Shown here in pieces: positions 27,046-35,338 of a DNA stretch of 57,568 bases (position 1 is its first letter; each line of letters opens with the position of its first letter). This stretch comes from Anaerolineae bacterium (GTDB lineage: Bacteria > Chloroflexota > Anaerolineae > Aggregatilineales > Phototrophicaceae), in the NCBI GenBank assembly GCA_013360465.1, contig JABWBO010000023.1, forward strand, positions 1 through 57,568, read 5' to 3'. Under the pieces are notes generated by a model. It did no database searches. It saw only the letters and a list, made by a program, of their open reading frames with translations, and was not told the DNA's origin. A program made the translations under genes and the position numbers.

Positions 27046-28485
27046 TCACGAGATCCTGCCTTCGCGGTTATCGCGCCACCAGTCGTGGAAAGAACGCTCG
27101 GCGAAGGGCGGAAAGTCGCGGTTCTGCGTCCAGCCGCCCAGCGGGTAGGGCAGGTTGAGGTCTTCGGCGGAGAGGTCCTCTCCCGGTTCTCCGCCCAGCA
27201 GGGTCGCGGCGGCGCGGCTGGCGAGGCTGGCAGCTTTGCCGCCCAGTTCGAAGAGCAGCGGGCTGCTGAAGGCGAAGCCGTAGGCTTTCATGCTCACCTG
27301 CCAGAATGGGTCCTGCACCGATTGAAGATCGTGCCGCAGGCGGAGCAGCATATCCGGGATGTCGATATCCACCGGGCAGGCTTGTTTGCAGGCTCCGCAC
27401 AGGCTGCTGGCGAAGGGCAGCGGCGCGGCATTTTCGATGCCGTTCAGCAGGGGCGTGACGATGGAGCCGATAGGTCCACCATAGACCCATCCGTAAGCGT
27501 GCCCGCCGACCTGCTTGTAGACCGGGCAGACGTTCTGGCAGGCGCCGCAGCGGATGCAAGCGAGCGCTTCGGCGTATTCGCCGGCGTAGATGTCACTGCG
27601 CCCGTTATCGACCAGCACCAGGTAGAACTCTTCAGGACCATCTGGTTCACCGGGGCGCGCCGGTCCTGTGAAGCCGTTGACGTAGACCGTCAGGCGCTGC
27701 CCGGTCCCGCTGCGCGGCAGAAGCTGGATCAGCGTGGCGAAGTCTTCCCAGGTCGGGACGATCTTTTCGATGCCGACGACGGCGATGTGGACGCGGGGGA
27801 TGCTGGTTGAAAGGCGTCCGTTGCCTTCGTTGGTGACGATGACCACCGTGCCCGTCTCGGCGATCATGAAATTGCCGCCGCTCATGCCAAAATCGGCTTC
27901 GATGTATTTCTGGCGCAGATGGCGGCGGATGAAGGCGGTCATCTCGCCGGCGTCGTCAGTGTAGGGCATGGCGAGCTTGTCTATGAACAGGTCGCGGACC
28001 TGTCCTTTGCTCATATGCATGACCGGCATGACGATGTGCGAAGGATGATCATCGGCGACCTGGACGATGTATTCGCCAAGGTCCGATTCCAGCATTTCGA
28101 TGCCCTCCGCCGCCAGGGCGTCGAGCATCGCGATCTCTTCGGTCGCCATGCTCTTGCTCTTGATGCCGCGCTTCAGGTTGTGCCGCTTGCAGATGTCGAT
28201 GATATGCCGGTTCGCTTCAGCGGCATCTACCGCCCACAGGACGTGCCCGCCGGCGGCGGTGACGCTGCGTTCCATCTTTTCCAGCAGCTCGGGCAGGTCG
28301 TGCAGCGCGCGCAGTTTTGCCCCGCGTCCTTGCTGACGCAGCGCCTGCGCTTGGGGAAGTTCCGCCATCATTGCGCGGCGGCGGCTGTCGGCGAGGTTAG
28401 TGGCATGCCCGACGGCTTTCCTGAGCTGAATATCCTCCAGCGCGATCACCGCCGAATGGTCGAACTGGTTGGCTTTAAGGTCCAT
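27046..28485 (-). CDS. lutB: LutB-family iron-sulfur lactate oxidation protein
   Basis: A 479-residue protein with an N-terminal LUD domain (about residues 60-300) and a C-terminal ferredoxin region with CIRCGACQNVCPVYK and CGACKQACPVDID, which bind two [4Fe-4S] clusters. Together with LutA and LutC it oxidises lactate to pyruvate and passes electrons to the membrane pool. No lutA (CCG-domain protein) lies next to it: lutC is downstream and a 212-base intergenic region upstream. LutA may be elsewhere, or this LutBC pair works with another partner. Confidence 0.9.
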   Translation of the reverse strand: MDLKANQFDHSAVIALEDIQLRKAVGHATNLADSRRRAMMAELPQAQALRQQGRGAKLRALHDLPELLEKMERSVTAAGGHVLWAVDAAEANRHIIDICKRHNLKRGIKSKSMATEEIAMLDALAAEGIEMLESDLGEYIVQVADDHPSHIVMPVMHMSKGQVRDLFIDKLAMPYTDDAGEMTAFIRRHLRQKYIEADFGMSGGNFMIAETGTVVIVTNEGNGRLSTSIPRVHIAVVGIEKIVPTWEDFATLIQLLPRSGTGQRLTVYVNGFTGPARPGEPDGPEEFYLVLVDNGRSDIYAGEYAEALACIRCGACQNVCPVYKQVGGHAYGWVYGGPIGSIVTPLLNGIENAAPLPFASSLCGACKQACPVDIDIPDMLLRLRHDLQSVQDPFWQVSMKAYGFAFSSPLLFELGGKAASLASRAAATLLGGEPGEDLSAEDLNLPYPLGGWTQNRDFPPFAERSFHDWWRDNREGRIS

Positions 28486-28652
28486 GTGCGAAGCCCGTCG
28501 TAATCGCTGTCATCTACGCTCAATGATAACGCGCTGTCGAGGAGAAAACACTCTATCTCTTGACCTTCGCAGGGCTATCGCATCTTCCTGATCGGGCTGC
28601 GCCCCATGCGCGAAACCCTGGCGTGAACAAACCCATCAGTGCGAGCGAGACG

Positions 28653-28658
28653 TATAAT
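28653..28658 (+). promoter_or_regulatory. Candidate -10 (TATAAT) of the fic gene
   Basis: TATAATTG lies 40 bases before the fic ATG. No convincing -35 was found 16-18 bases upstream. An SD-like AGGGAG lies about 9 bases before the start codon. Confidence 0.45.
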
Positions 28659-28697
28659 TGAAGACGGAGCATGCTATTGGTAGGGAGATCGTGATAA

Positions 28698-30188
28698 ATG
28701 GATCGTAGACCCCCGTTTAAGTGGCGACCGATAACTGATCTTCCAGAGCATTGGCGCGAATTGGCAAATGTCGAAATGCCGGCGCTGGTTCGCGTCTGGG
28801 ATGAGCAAGCACGCGCCCTACGCGAGTCACAGGCATACCTCGAATTCCTGGGTCGGATGAGGCGCGAGATCGCTATCGAGACCGGCGTGATTGAGCGACT
28901 CTACACCATCGACAGGGGTATAACCCGTCTGCTGATTGAAGAGGGAATTGACGAAGCTCTTATCCCACATGGGACATCGGATCGACCAGCAAGCGAGGTG
29001 GTCGCGATGATTCGAGATCACGAAAAAGCTATCGACAACATCATGGATCTGGTTGGTGGCGAAACTGATCGTCAGCTTTCCACTTCGTTTGTTAAGCAAC
29101 TGCATCAAGTTCTGACACAGCATCAGCCTACGGTTGAAGCGGTTAATCAATTTGGGCGGAGAGGTCTAGTAGCTCACGAACGCGGGGTATATAAGCGGTT
29201 CCCAAATAATCCTCTACGACCGGATGGAGAGATTCACGAGTACGCTCCGCCGGAACAAGTCAGCTCAGAGATGGACAAGCTCGTCGTGTGGCATCACGCT
29301 CATATGCAAGAGCACATCCCGCCGGAAATTGAGAGCGCGTGGCTTCACCATCGTTTTACACAGATTCATCCATTTCAGGACGGTAATGGACGAGTCGCGC
29401 GAATGCTGGCAAGTCTTGTTTTTCTAAAGGCTCGCTGGTTTCCACTTGTCATCACTCGTGATCAGCGTGTTGTCTACATTGAAGCGCTTGAATCGGCTGA
29501 TCACGGGGATCTGTCTGCGTTAGTAAGTCTGTTTGTTGAGTCGCAGAAGAGAGCCTTTGTCAAAAGCCTGAGCCTCTCCGATCAGGTATTAACGGACATT
29601 CGCCAGCCCGTGTCCAGTTATATTGAGGCACTTGCCGATTCATTGCGTCGCAAGAGAATTCAGGAGCGGACCGAAATTGAGCGTATGGCGGACGGCTTGT
29701 ATTCTGCCGCCTACGAAACATTTCAGCGATTCTCTGGTGAACTGGCGGCAGCGCTGAAGGAGTTTGGCGTTTCTACGAGCATCGCCTTTGGCGAAAACAA
29801 GGATAGTCTTCGGCGCGGCTTTAACCGTTACCAGGTCATCGAAGCTGCAAGAAAGCTCGACTACTATGGCAATCTTCGCGAATACCACAGCTGGATTTCG
29901 CTGCGAATTGAAAGAGAGGATGACCCCAGCCACGCCGAGATACTTTTGTCTATACATGTGCTGGGAAGGGATTATCGTGGAGTTATGGCATGTTCTGTGT
30001 GTAGCTACTGGAAAGACGCTTCTACAGACGATGGCGTCGGCAAGATAGCGCGAGACATCAAGCCTATGGTTGACCTGCCTCTAGAATTCTCGTATGCAGA
30101 CCTGCCTTCCGCACTGGACAAACGTTTTCGCCAATGGTTGGAACCGGCAATAATGGCAGGTTTGGAGTATTGGCGAAAGAGTACCTGA
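28698..30188 (+). CDS. Fic-domain protein (AMP-transferase-like), likely acquired
   Basis: A 496-residue Fic (filamentation induced by cAMP) family protein; most members transfer AMP from ATP to a target hydroxyl. The active-site motif HPFQDGNGRVAR (residues 224-235) is complete, including the catalytic His and the anion-binding GNGR, so it should be active. The segment FGRRGLVAHERGVYKRF (~152-168) contacts ATP. The usual inhibitory (S/T)xxxE(G/N) motif was not clearly found, although helix ~58-80 is where it would lie. A helical C-terminal half (~260-496) follows. The gene is clearly AT-richer than its surroundings, with different codon use, which suggests horizontal transfer. No partner antitoxin is adjacent. 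Confidence 0.87.
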   Translation: MDRRPPFKWRPITDLPEHWRELANVEMPALVRVWDEQARALRESQAYLEFLGRMRREIAIETGVIERLYTIDRGITRLLIEEGIDEALIPHGTSDRPASEVVAMIRDHEKAIDNIMDLVGGETDRQLSTSFVKQLHQVLTQHQPTVEAVNQFGRRGLVAHERGVYKRFPNNPLRPDGEIHEYAPPEQVSSEMDKLVVWHHAHMQEHIPPEIESAWLHHRFTQIHPFQDGNGRVARMLASLVFLKARWFPLVITRDQRVVYIEALESADHGDLSALVSLFVESQKRAFVKSLSLSDQVLTDIRQPVSSYIEALADSLRRKRIQERTEIERMADGLYSAAYETFQRFSGELAAALKEFGVSTSIAFGENKDSLRRGFNRYQVIEAARKLDYYGNLREYHSWISLRIEREDDPSHAEILLSIHVLGRDYRGVMACSVCSYWKDASTDDGVGKIARDIKPMVDLPLEFSYADLPSALDKRFRQWLEPAIMAGLEYWRKST

Positions 30189-30190
30189 AC

Positions 30191-30721
30191 TCAGCGCGTC
30201 GTGCTGCCGTCGTTGAAGATGCCCGTCGGATGACAGCCCCGGTTGTTTCGCGCCGCCATCTGCTCCAGGTCCCGGAACTGCGCAGCGTAGCCGGTGTCCG
30301 GCGGATACTCGACCGACTCCGCCCAGCCTTCCGAGACCAGCATCTCATTGACCATGACCTCGTCCAGGTAGACGTAGCGCAGCAAACGTCCGTAACGGTC
30401 GGTATCGCTGGTGTCGCGCACCAGGATGACGGTCCTGTCGCGGACGAAGGCGCTGTTCGCCTGACGCGCCTCGCTGTAGCAGGCTTCGTCTCGTTCCGGC
30501 GTGTTGATGCCGATGTAGCGCACCCGCAGCGTTTGCCCGTCCAGTTCGACATCGATGGTATCGCCGTCGATAATGCTGACGACGCGCGCCCGGTCGCCCT
30601 GCGGCTGTTCGCCTGTCGGCGGGTTGATCGGCTGGCTCCGTTCGTCCGCCAGGGTGCAGCCGCTCATGGCGGCGGCAAACAGCATCATGCTCAGCGCGCA
30701 AAGCCTTTTGATCGTATTCAT
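30191..30721 (-). CDS. Thermonuclease-family (SNase-like) lipoprotein
   Basis: A 176-residue exported nuclease with a lipoprotein signal (MNTIKRLCALSMMLFAAAMSGC) whose Cys22 would be lipidated. The SNase fold follows (DGDTIDVELDG). The catalytic residues of staphylococcal nuclease have counterparts: Arg in RVRYIG, Glu in NTPERD and Arg in DRYGRLL. The substrate would be DNA or RNA outside the cytoplasm. ATG 30721 is preferred over GTG 30736 because the signal peptide begins there. It is divergent from the TetR gene and ends 2 bases from the convergent fic gene. Confidence 0.87.
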   Translation of the reverse strand: MNTIKRLCALSMMLFAAAMSGCTLADERSQPINPPTGEQPQGDRARVVSIIDGDTIDVELDGQTLRVRYIGINTPERDEACYSEARQANSAFVRDRTVILVRDTSDTDRYGRLLRYVYLDEVMVNEMLVSEGWAESVEYPPDTGYAAQFRDLEQMAARNNRGCHPTGIFNDGSTTR

Positions 30722-30791
30722 TGAAGTAAATGTCACCTATACTGTTGAAATACGAAACCTACCTCTAGTCTACCATGCAGCGACCAAACCT

Positions 30792-31379
30792 ATGGACGAT
30801 CTGATCATCCTCTCCGAACAACGTTCAACGCGCGCCGACGCCGTTCGCAATCGCGATCATCTGCTGTGCGTGGCGAGGCGAATGTTCGACGCTTACGGCG
30901 TGGACGAGGTGACGATGTCGGCAATCGCCCAAGAGGCGAAAGTCGGCAAGGGGACGCTCTACCGCAATTTCCCCGACAAGCTGGCGCTCTGCCGTGAGCT
31001 GCTCGACCAGGAACAGCGGGAGCTGCAAGAGCGCACGCTCGACCGTCTGCATGGCGGCGGACCCCCCTTTGATCATCTCGCCTGGTTCATGAACGAAGTC
31101 CTGGCATTCGTCTGGCGCAATCTGGAACTGCTGCGCGGCGAAGGCGGCATCCTGCCGCTGGCGCATCCCGCCCATTTCTGGTGGCGGCAGACGATACGCG
31201 GGCTGCTTCAGCCGATGCGCCCGTCGCTCGACATCGACTATCTGGCGGATACCCTGTTCGTCCTGCTCGATCCGCGCGTGTTGGAGTATCAGCGGACGCG
31301 GGGCTACGGGCTGGATCGTATCGCTGCGGCGATGATCGACACCGCGCGCCGTCTCCTCGACGACGCAGCAGGACGCTGA
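30792..31379 (+). CDS. TetR-family transcriptional regulator
   Basis: A 195-residue repressor-type regulator. The N-terminal HTH (about residues 28-60: FDAYGVDEVTMSAIAQEAKVGKGTLYRNFPDK) is classic TetR. The C-terminal ligand domain is diverse and unassigned. ATG 30792 is chosen because the TetR domain begins soon after; the frame stays open upstream but codes for nothing protein-like. It precedes a YceI gene by 140 bases, and that gap holds two copies of a dyad that is the likely operator. Ligand unknown. Confidence 0.88.
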   Translation: MDDLIILSEQRSTRADAVRNRDHLLCVARRMFDAYGVDEVTMSAIAQEAKVGKGTLYRNFPDKLALCRELLDQEQRELQERTLDRLHGGGPPFDHLAWFMNEVLAFVWRNLELLRGEGGILPLAHPAHFWWRQTIRGLLQPMRPSLDIDYLADTLFVLLDPRVLEYQRTRGYGLDRIAAAMIDTARRLLDDAAGR

Positions 31380-31386
31380 TCCGCAA

Positions 31387-31406
31387 AAACGGACCACAGT
31401 CCACTT
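31387..31406. promoter_or_regulatory. Operator-like dyad, copy 1
   Basis: AAACGGACCACAGTCCACTT, a GGAC-N4-GTCC dyad, begins 8 bases after the tetR stop codon and recurs with two changes 80 bases downstream. Confidence 0.65.
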
Positions 31407-31466
31407 TCTCACCATTTCCTCACTTCGGTGCGGTCTGAAGTGTGATAGAGTTCCTTTGTCACCGAT

Positions 31467-31486
31467 AAACGGACCATAGTCCATTT
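31467..31486. promoter_or_regulatory. Operator-like dyad, copy 2, at the yceI promoter region
   Basis: AAACGGACCATAGTCCATTT lies 33 bases before the yceI ATG, followed by TATAAA. The GGAC-N4-GTCC core with flanking AAA/TTT fits a dimeric TetR site. The two copies are 80 bases apart centre to centre, allowing cooperative binding or looping. Confidence 0.7.
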
Positions 31487-31518
31487 ATAAACAGAACAAA
31501 CAGAGAGGGAATGTTCTC

Positions 31519-32067
31519 ATGGCACTCTGGAATCTCGATCCCGCACATACCGTCGCGACCTTCAGCGCGCGTCACATGATGGTTACCACCGTTCGCGGCA
31601 GCTTTGCACCGCCCAGCGGAAAGCTGGAATTCGATCCTGAAAAACCGGCGCTGTCCAGCGTCGAAGCGACCCTGGACGCCGCGAGCGTCAGCACTGGGCT
31701 GGCGGACCGCGACAACCACCTGAAGAGTCCCGATTTTCTGGATGTTGCTAACTACCCGACGATCACCTTCAAGAGTACGCGCGTGCAGCTCGAAGACGCG
31801 GACAACGCGCTTGTCACCGGCGACCTGACGATTCGCGATGTTACCAAGCCGGTCACGCTCAAGGTCGAGAAGCTGGGCATCGTCAATGATCCCTGGGGCG
31901 GGCGGCGGGTGGGTTTCACCGCCGAGACCAAGATCAACCGCGAGGACTGGGGACTGACCTGGAACGTCGCCATCGAAGCCGGCGGCGTGCTGGTCGGCAA
32001 GGAAATCAAGCTGAATATCGAAGCCGAAGCGATCCTGGTTCAGACTCCTGAAGCCGCCCTGGCATAA
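31519..32067 (+). CDS. YceI-family protein (lipocalin-like isoprenoid binder)
   Basis: A 182-residue YceI-domain protein: WNLDPAHTVATFSARHM at the start, SVEATLDAASVSTG and FKSTRVQL in the middle. The family is a closed beta-barrel that binds polyisoprenoid-like lipids. There is no signal peptide, so it should be cytoplasmic, unlike periplasmic E. coli YceI. SD GAGAGGGA lies 8 bases before the ATG. It follows a TetR gene with shared operators, a pairing seen in many genomes, and is followed by a strong terminator. Confidence 0.9.
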   Translation: MALWNLDPAHTVATFSARHMMVTTVRGSFAPPSGKLEFDPEKPALSSVEATLDAASVSTGLADRDNHLKSPDFLDVANYPTITFKSTRVQLEDADNALVTGDLTIRDVTKPVTLKVEKLGIVNDPWGGRRVGFTAETKINREDWGLTWNVAIEAGGVLVGKEIKLNIEAEAILVQTPEAALA

Positions 32068-32090
32068 ACCTTCCGAACCTCTTCGCACAC

Positions 32091-32130
32091 AAAAAAAGGC
32101 GCGCCGCCCATAGGAAACGCGCCTTTTTTT
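32091..32130. terminator. Bidirectional rho-independent terminator after yceI
   Basis: A 13-bp stem made of GGCGCG/CGCGCC plus flanking A7/T7 with a 14-base loop. It serves yceI on the plus strand and the PPC-protein gene on the minus strand. Confidence 0.92.
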
Positions 32131-32159
32131 GTTGTCTGACGGTGAAACTGACCGCCGCT

Positions 32160-33341
32160 CTACCCGCCGTTGAACGGCGGGGGGGTATAGGATTCGTTGA
32201 ACAGCCGGCGGTCGCGCTTGATATTCACGGTCAGCGTGTAGCTACCCTCTCCGCCGCGCGCTGAACCGACCATCACGCTGTAGCTGCCAGGCTCGGCGAT
32301 CAGATAGTTCTTGATGCGCGCGTCGAAGAAGTCGATATCAGCGTCGTTGTAGCCGTGATTGTCGTTGTCGATCAGGACCGCGCCGTCGGCATCGAGCAGC
32401 GCGGCGAAAGGATCGAGCAAAGAAGAGCGCGCCTGCACGGTGATGGACACGAAGTCGCCCACGCGCAGGTCCAGATCGTAGTGCTTGAACTCGTCTGGGG
32501 CGACGGAGTCTTCAATTTCTGTTTCCGTCCCCGGGTACGCCAGCGCGCCGTTCATCACGTGTACCACCGTGAAGCCAATGCTGCCCTGGGTTCCGGCATA
32601 GCCGCGCACCTCGACGAAGTAGCGCCCGTCGCGGTCGATGATCAGGTTCGGGATGCGAGCATCGCCCGGTCCGAGCGACGGATCGGTTGAGCCGTGATCA
32701 TCGTTGGCGTCGATCAGTTCGGTATCCTCATAGTAGACCGACAACTGGGGGTCGATGTCGCCGCTGAGCGCCCGCGCATAGAAGCTGTAGACCTCGCCGC
32801 GCCGCGCGTCGAAGACGTAGAGCGATCGGTCGTAGGGATAGACTTCGACGACGCTCAGCTCGGACGAGATCGGGTTGCGCAGTTGATAGGCGATGGCTTC
32901 CTGCCGCCGCAGCGTGAACATCTGATCGACCAGCCAATCGATAGTCAGTTCGACCGTCCCGCCGACGCCCTGTACGCCGCTGATCTCGATGATATAGCCG
33001 CCCGTCTCGGGCAGCATGATACCTTCGATACGCGCATCGCTGCCGCGCAGGGCTGGATCAGGGATGACGGCATCATCATTGGCGGCGAGGAACTGCCCCG
33101 CCTCGCTGACCAGCGTCACGCGCGGGTCAAAGTCGCCGTCGACGGAACGAGCGGTGATGGTGACCTGATCTCCCTCAGCGGCGATGAAGCGGTACACGTA
33201 GGTTTCACCAAAGGGAATCTTACTGGTGTAGATCTCCACACGCGGTGTGGACGGCTGCTGCCCAACAGCGGCAGCAGCTGAAAACAGCACGATGAACAGG
33301 AGGGCGAAGGGAATGAAGGTTCGGGTATGGCGCTGGAGCAT
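32160..33341 (-). CDS. Secreted protein with repeated PPC-type domains
   Basis: A 393-residue exported protein: signal peptide (residues ~1-28, cleavage near AVG-QQ) and then three beta-rich units of about 110-120 residues, each with a DFDPRVTL / DIDPQLSVY / LLDPFAALLD motif followed by an ANDD or DNDNHG(Y/S) turn. These are typical of pre-peptidase C-terminal (PPC) domains, which help secreted proteins fold or attach. There is no catalytic domain. Its ATG overlaps the TAA of the upstream SPFH gene by one base (TAATG), so translation is probably coupled. Confidence 0.8.
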   Translation of the reverse strand: MLQRHTRTFIPFALLFIVLFSAAAAVGQQPSTPRVEIYTSKIPFGETYVYRFIAAEGDQVTITARSVDGDFDPRVTLVSEAGQFLAANDDAVIPDPALRGSDARIEGIMLPETGGYIIEISGVQGVGGTVELTIDWLVDQMFTLRRQEAIAYQLRNPISSELSVVEVYPYDRSLYVFDARRGEVYSFYARALSGDIDPQLSVYYEDTELIDANDDHGSTDPSLGPGDARIPNLIIDRDGRYFVEVRGYAGTQGSIGFTVVHVMNGALAYPGTETEIEDSVAPDEFKHYDLDLRVGDFVSITVQARSSLLDPFAALLDADGAVLIDNDNHGYNDADIDFFDARIKNYLIAEPGSYSVMVGSARGGEGSYTLTVNIKRDRRLFNESYTPPPFNGG

Positions 33342-35170
33342 TACGCAGGATCCTCTTGACTGGATTGAGAGTCTCCTGACGATTTTATCGCGTTCGGCGC
33401 CAATTGATTGCTGAGAATTACGCCGAGCAGCGCCTCGACCATGCTGCCGCCGCCTGCTCCGCCGCCGCTGACCAGCACATCGGGGATGATGCGGATGCTG
33501 TTTTCGCCGACCTGCTGCATGAGCTGCAGCGCAGTGTAGCCCTGCATACCCATCGCCGCCGCGCCCAACTGATGGGCGGAAGCCTGGGCTTCACCGCGCC
33601 CCCGGATGGCATCCGCCTCGCCGGAGGCGCGCAGACGGATCGATTCAGCGTCACCGCTCGCCTGTTTGATCGCCGCCTGGGCTTGCAGTTCGGCGATGTT
33701 GACGCCCTGTTCGCTCTGGACGACCTGCTGCTGGATGTTCGCCATCTCCGTCTGGCGGACGAGCTGCTGCCGCTGTACCTGGGCGATCTCCTGGACTTCG
33801 TAGGTCTTCTTCTGTTCTTCGGCGATCTTGCGGTCGGTCAGGGTCGCCATCAGCGCCGGCGGCGGGTCAATCGCGCCGAGCAGGGTATCGATAGCTTCCA
33901 CGTCGTAGGCGCGCAGCGCCGTGCGCACGTGCTGCGCCGCCTCTGACTGGCGGTCACTGCGGGCACTCAGAAAGTCCAGCACGGTGTAGCGCTGGGCGGC
34001 GTTGCGGAAGTAGTTGGCGACGATAGGTTCCAACACGTGATCGACGAGGTTCTGCATGCTGCCGACCCGGCTGATCACCCGCGAGGCTTCCAGCGCGCCG
34101 ATGTGGATCACCTGGGCGATTTCCAGATTGAAGGCGAAGCCATCCTGGCTGCGCACGGTGATCGAGTTCAGGCGGCTGTCGTAGCCGTGCATCTCGGTGC
34201 GGTCCGCCCAGTTCAGGACGATATTGGTCGTCGGGACCAGCTCGGTGCGCATGACGCGCGTGTTGATCGGGTGCTTGCCGGGGTAGAGCGGCGCTGCCCA
34301 GACGCCCTTATGACCGACATTGACCAGGTCGCCATGCTTGAATTCCGTGCCGCTGATGTCCTCGTGCGCCTTGCCGATGAACGAGATGACCACGCCGACA
34401 TAGCCGATGGGGATCTCGGTCATGGGGACCTGTTCGACGCGGACAAACCAGGGATTGAGGTTCCACGAACCGCTGAGCAGCACCTGTTCCTGCAAGCCGC
34501 GCTGTCCGCCGGCGTCGATGAACGCCTGGGCGTTCTGGAAGTTCTCGTGGCCAGGCAGGAACAGCGCCGCGATTTCGCCTTCCGGGATGGACTTGCCGTC
34601 GAGTGTGGTAACGATGCCGACCATATCCGGTTCGACGCTGTAGACGGACAGGTCGTCGGAATCCATGCCGTTCTGGTTGGCGCTCGCCCTGGTGATGACG
34701 TTGAACAGCGCCGTGTTGATGCGGTAGGTCCCGCCGGTGATGATCTTGAGCTGCCGCCCCTTTTCGCCCCCGTTGGTGAGGAACTTGCGCGCGTCCTGAT
34801 AGTTGTCGCTGTCCACTACCTTTCCAAGGATGCGATCTGGCGGAACCGGTGCGCCGTCGGCGGCGACCACCAGGGCGATTTCACCCTGCGGCACGACCGT
34901 CACCGGAACCTTGATGATGCTGTACATCCATGAAAAGTAGCCCAGATGCCAACCGGGAGCCAGCGTATCCGCCTGGTAGCCTGGCTCGCCTTCCAGGGCG
35001 ATCAGCCGCCCCTTGGGGAGCGACTTGCCGGAGAACGAGAAGCGGCGGATGACCACGCCCACCTGCCGTTCGTTGATGACGACCAGCCCGAGCAGGACGC
35101 CGGGCAGGACGACAGCCATTGCGACGATCACGACGACGATGATAATCAGGGGGAGAAAACTGTCGATCAT
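33341..35170 (-). CDS. SPFH/band-7 (flotillin-like) membrane protein with duplicated N-terminal unit
   Basis: A 609-residue membrane-scaffold protein. An N-terminal membrane helix (~6-30) is followed by two related units of about 70-90 residues (about 92-160 and 180-248, each with a DG..xP...I motif, an F..A..F(I/L)..GG..G..Q segment and a GTYRINxxLF/GSWNLNPWF ending). The SPFH/band-7 domain comes next (~250-445), then a heptad-rich coiled coil (~445-535) with EAxxIRxxGEA-type flotillin repeats, and a Gly-rich tail. ATG 35170 is fixed by AAAGGAGG 8 bases upstream. Bacterial relatives organise membrane domains and often lie near stress genes; PspA is encoded 3.6 kb away. It is coupled to the PPC gene. 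Confidence 0.9.
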   Translation of the reverse strand: MIDSFLPLIIIVVVIVAMAVVLPGVLLGLVVINERQVGVVIRRFSFSGKSLPKGRLIALEGEPGYQADTLAPGWHLGYFSWMYSIIKVPVTVVPQGEIALVVAADGAPVPPDRILGKVVDSDNYQDARKFLTNGGEKGRQLKIITGGTYRINTALFNVITRASANQNGMDSDDLSVYSVEPDMVGIVTTLDGKSIPEGEIAALFLPGHENFQNAQAFIDAGGQRGLQEQVLLSGSWNLNPWFVRVEQVPMTEIPIGYVGVVISFIGKAHEDISGTEFKHGDLVNVGHKGVWAAPLYPGKHPINTRVMRTELVPTTNIVLNWADRTEMHGYDSRLNSITVRSQDGFAFNLEIAQVIHIGALEASRVISRVGSMQNLVDHVLEPIVANYFRNAAQRYTVLDFLSARSDRQSEAAQHVRTALRAYDVEAIDTLLGAIDPPPALMATLTDRKIAEEQKKTYEVQEIAQVQRQQLVRQTEMANIQQQVVQSEQGVNIAELQAQAAIKQASGDAESIRLRASGEADAIRGRGEAQASAHQLGAAAMGMQGYTALQLMQQVGENSIRIIPDVLVSGGGAGGGSMVEALLGVILSNQLAPNAIKSSGDSQSSQEDPA

Positions 35171-35230
35171 GGAGCGCGCCTCCTTTGAGATGTGCAGTCG
35201 CGCGTAGATCAGGACCTTTGTGGAGAAAAG

Positions 35231-35263
35231 CAAGGGGCGAGGAAGGAAGCCCTCGCCCGCTTG
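35231..35263 (-). terminator. Terminator-like hairpin after the secreted protein gene
   Basis: On the minus strand a CAAG-GGGCGAGG/CCTCGCCC-CTTG stem with one bulge is followed by CTTTTC. It lies 76 bases beyond the stop codon of the 35.3-36.3 kb gene and just upstream of the SPFH gene. Confidence 0.6.
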
Positions 35264-35338
35264 GTCAAACCTTATGCTGGTTTGGGCTGCCGAAACAGGT
35301 GAGTCTCAGCCGCCCGCTGTGCTGTCAGCACCGCATCC

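Noticed and set aside
30555-30791. Upstream extension of the TetR frame
   Set aside because: Open by chance; it overlaps the divergent lipoprotein nuclease gene and has no TetR-like residues before Met at 30792.
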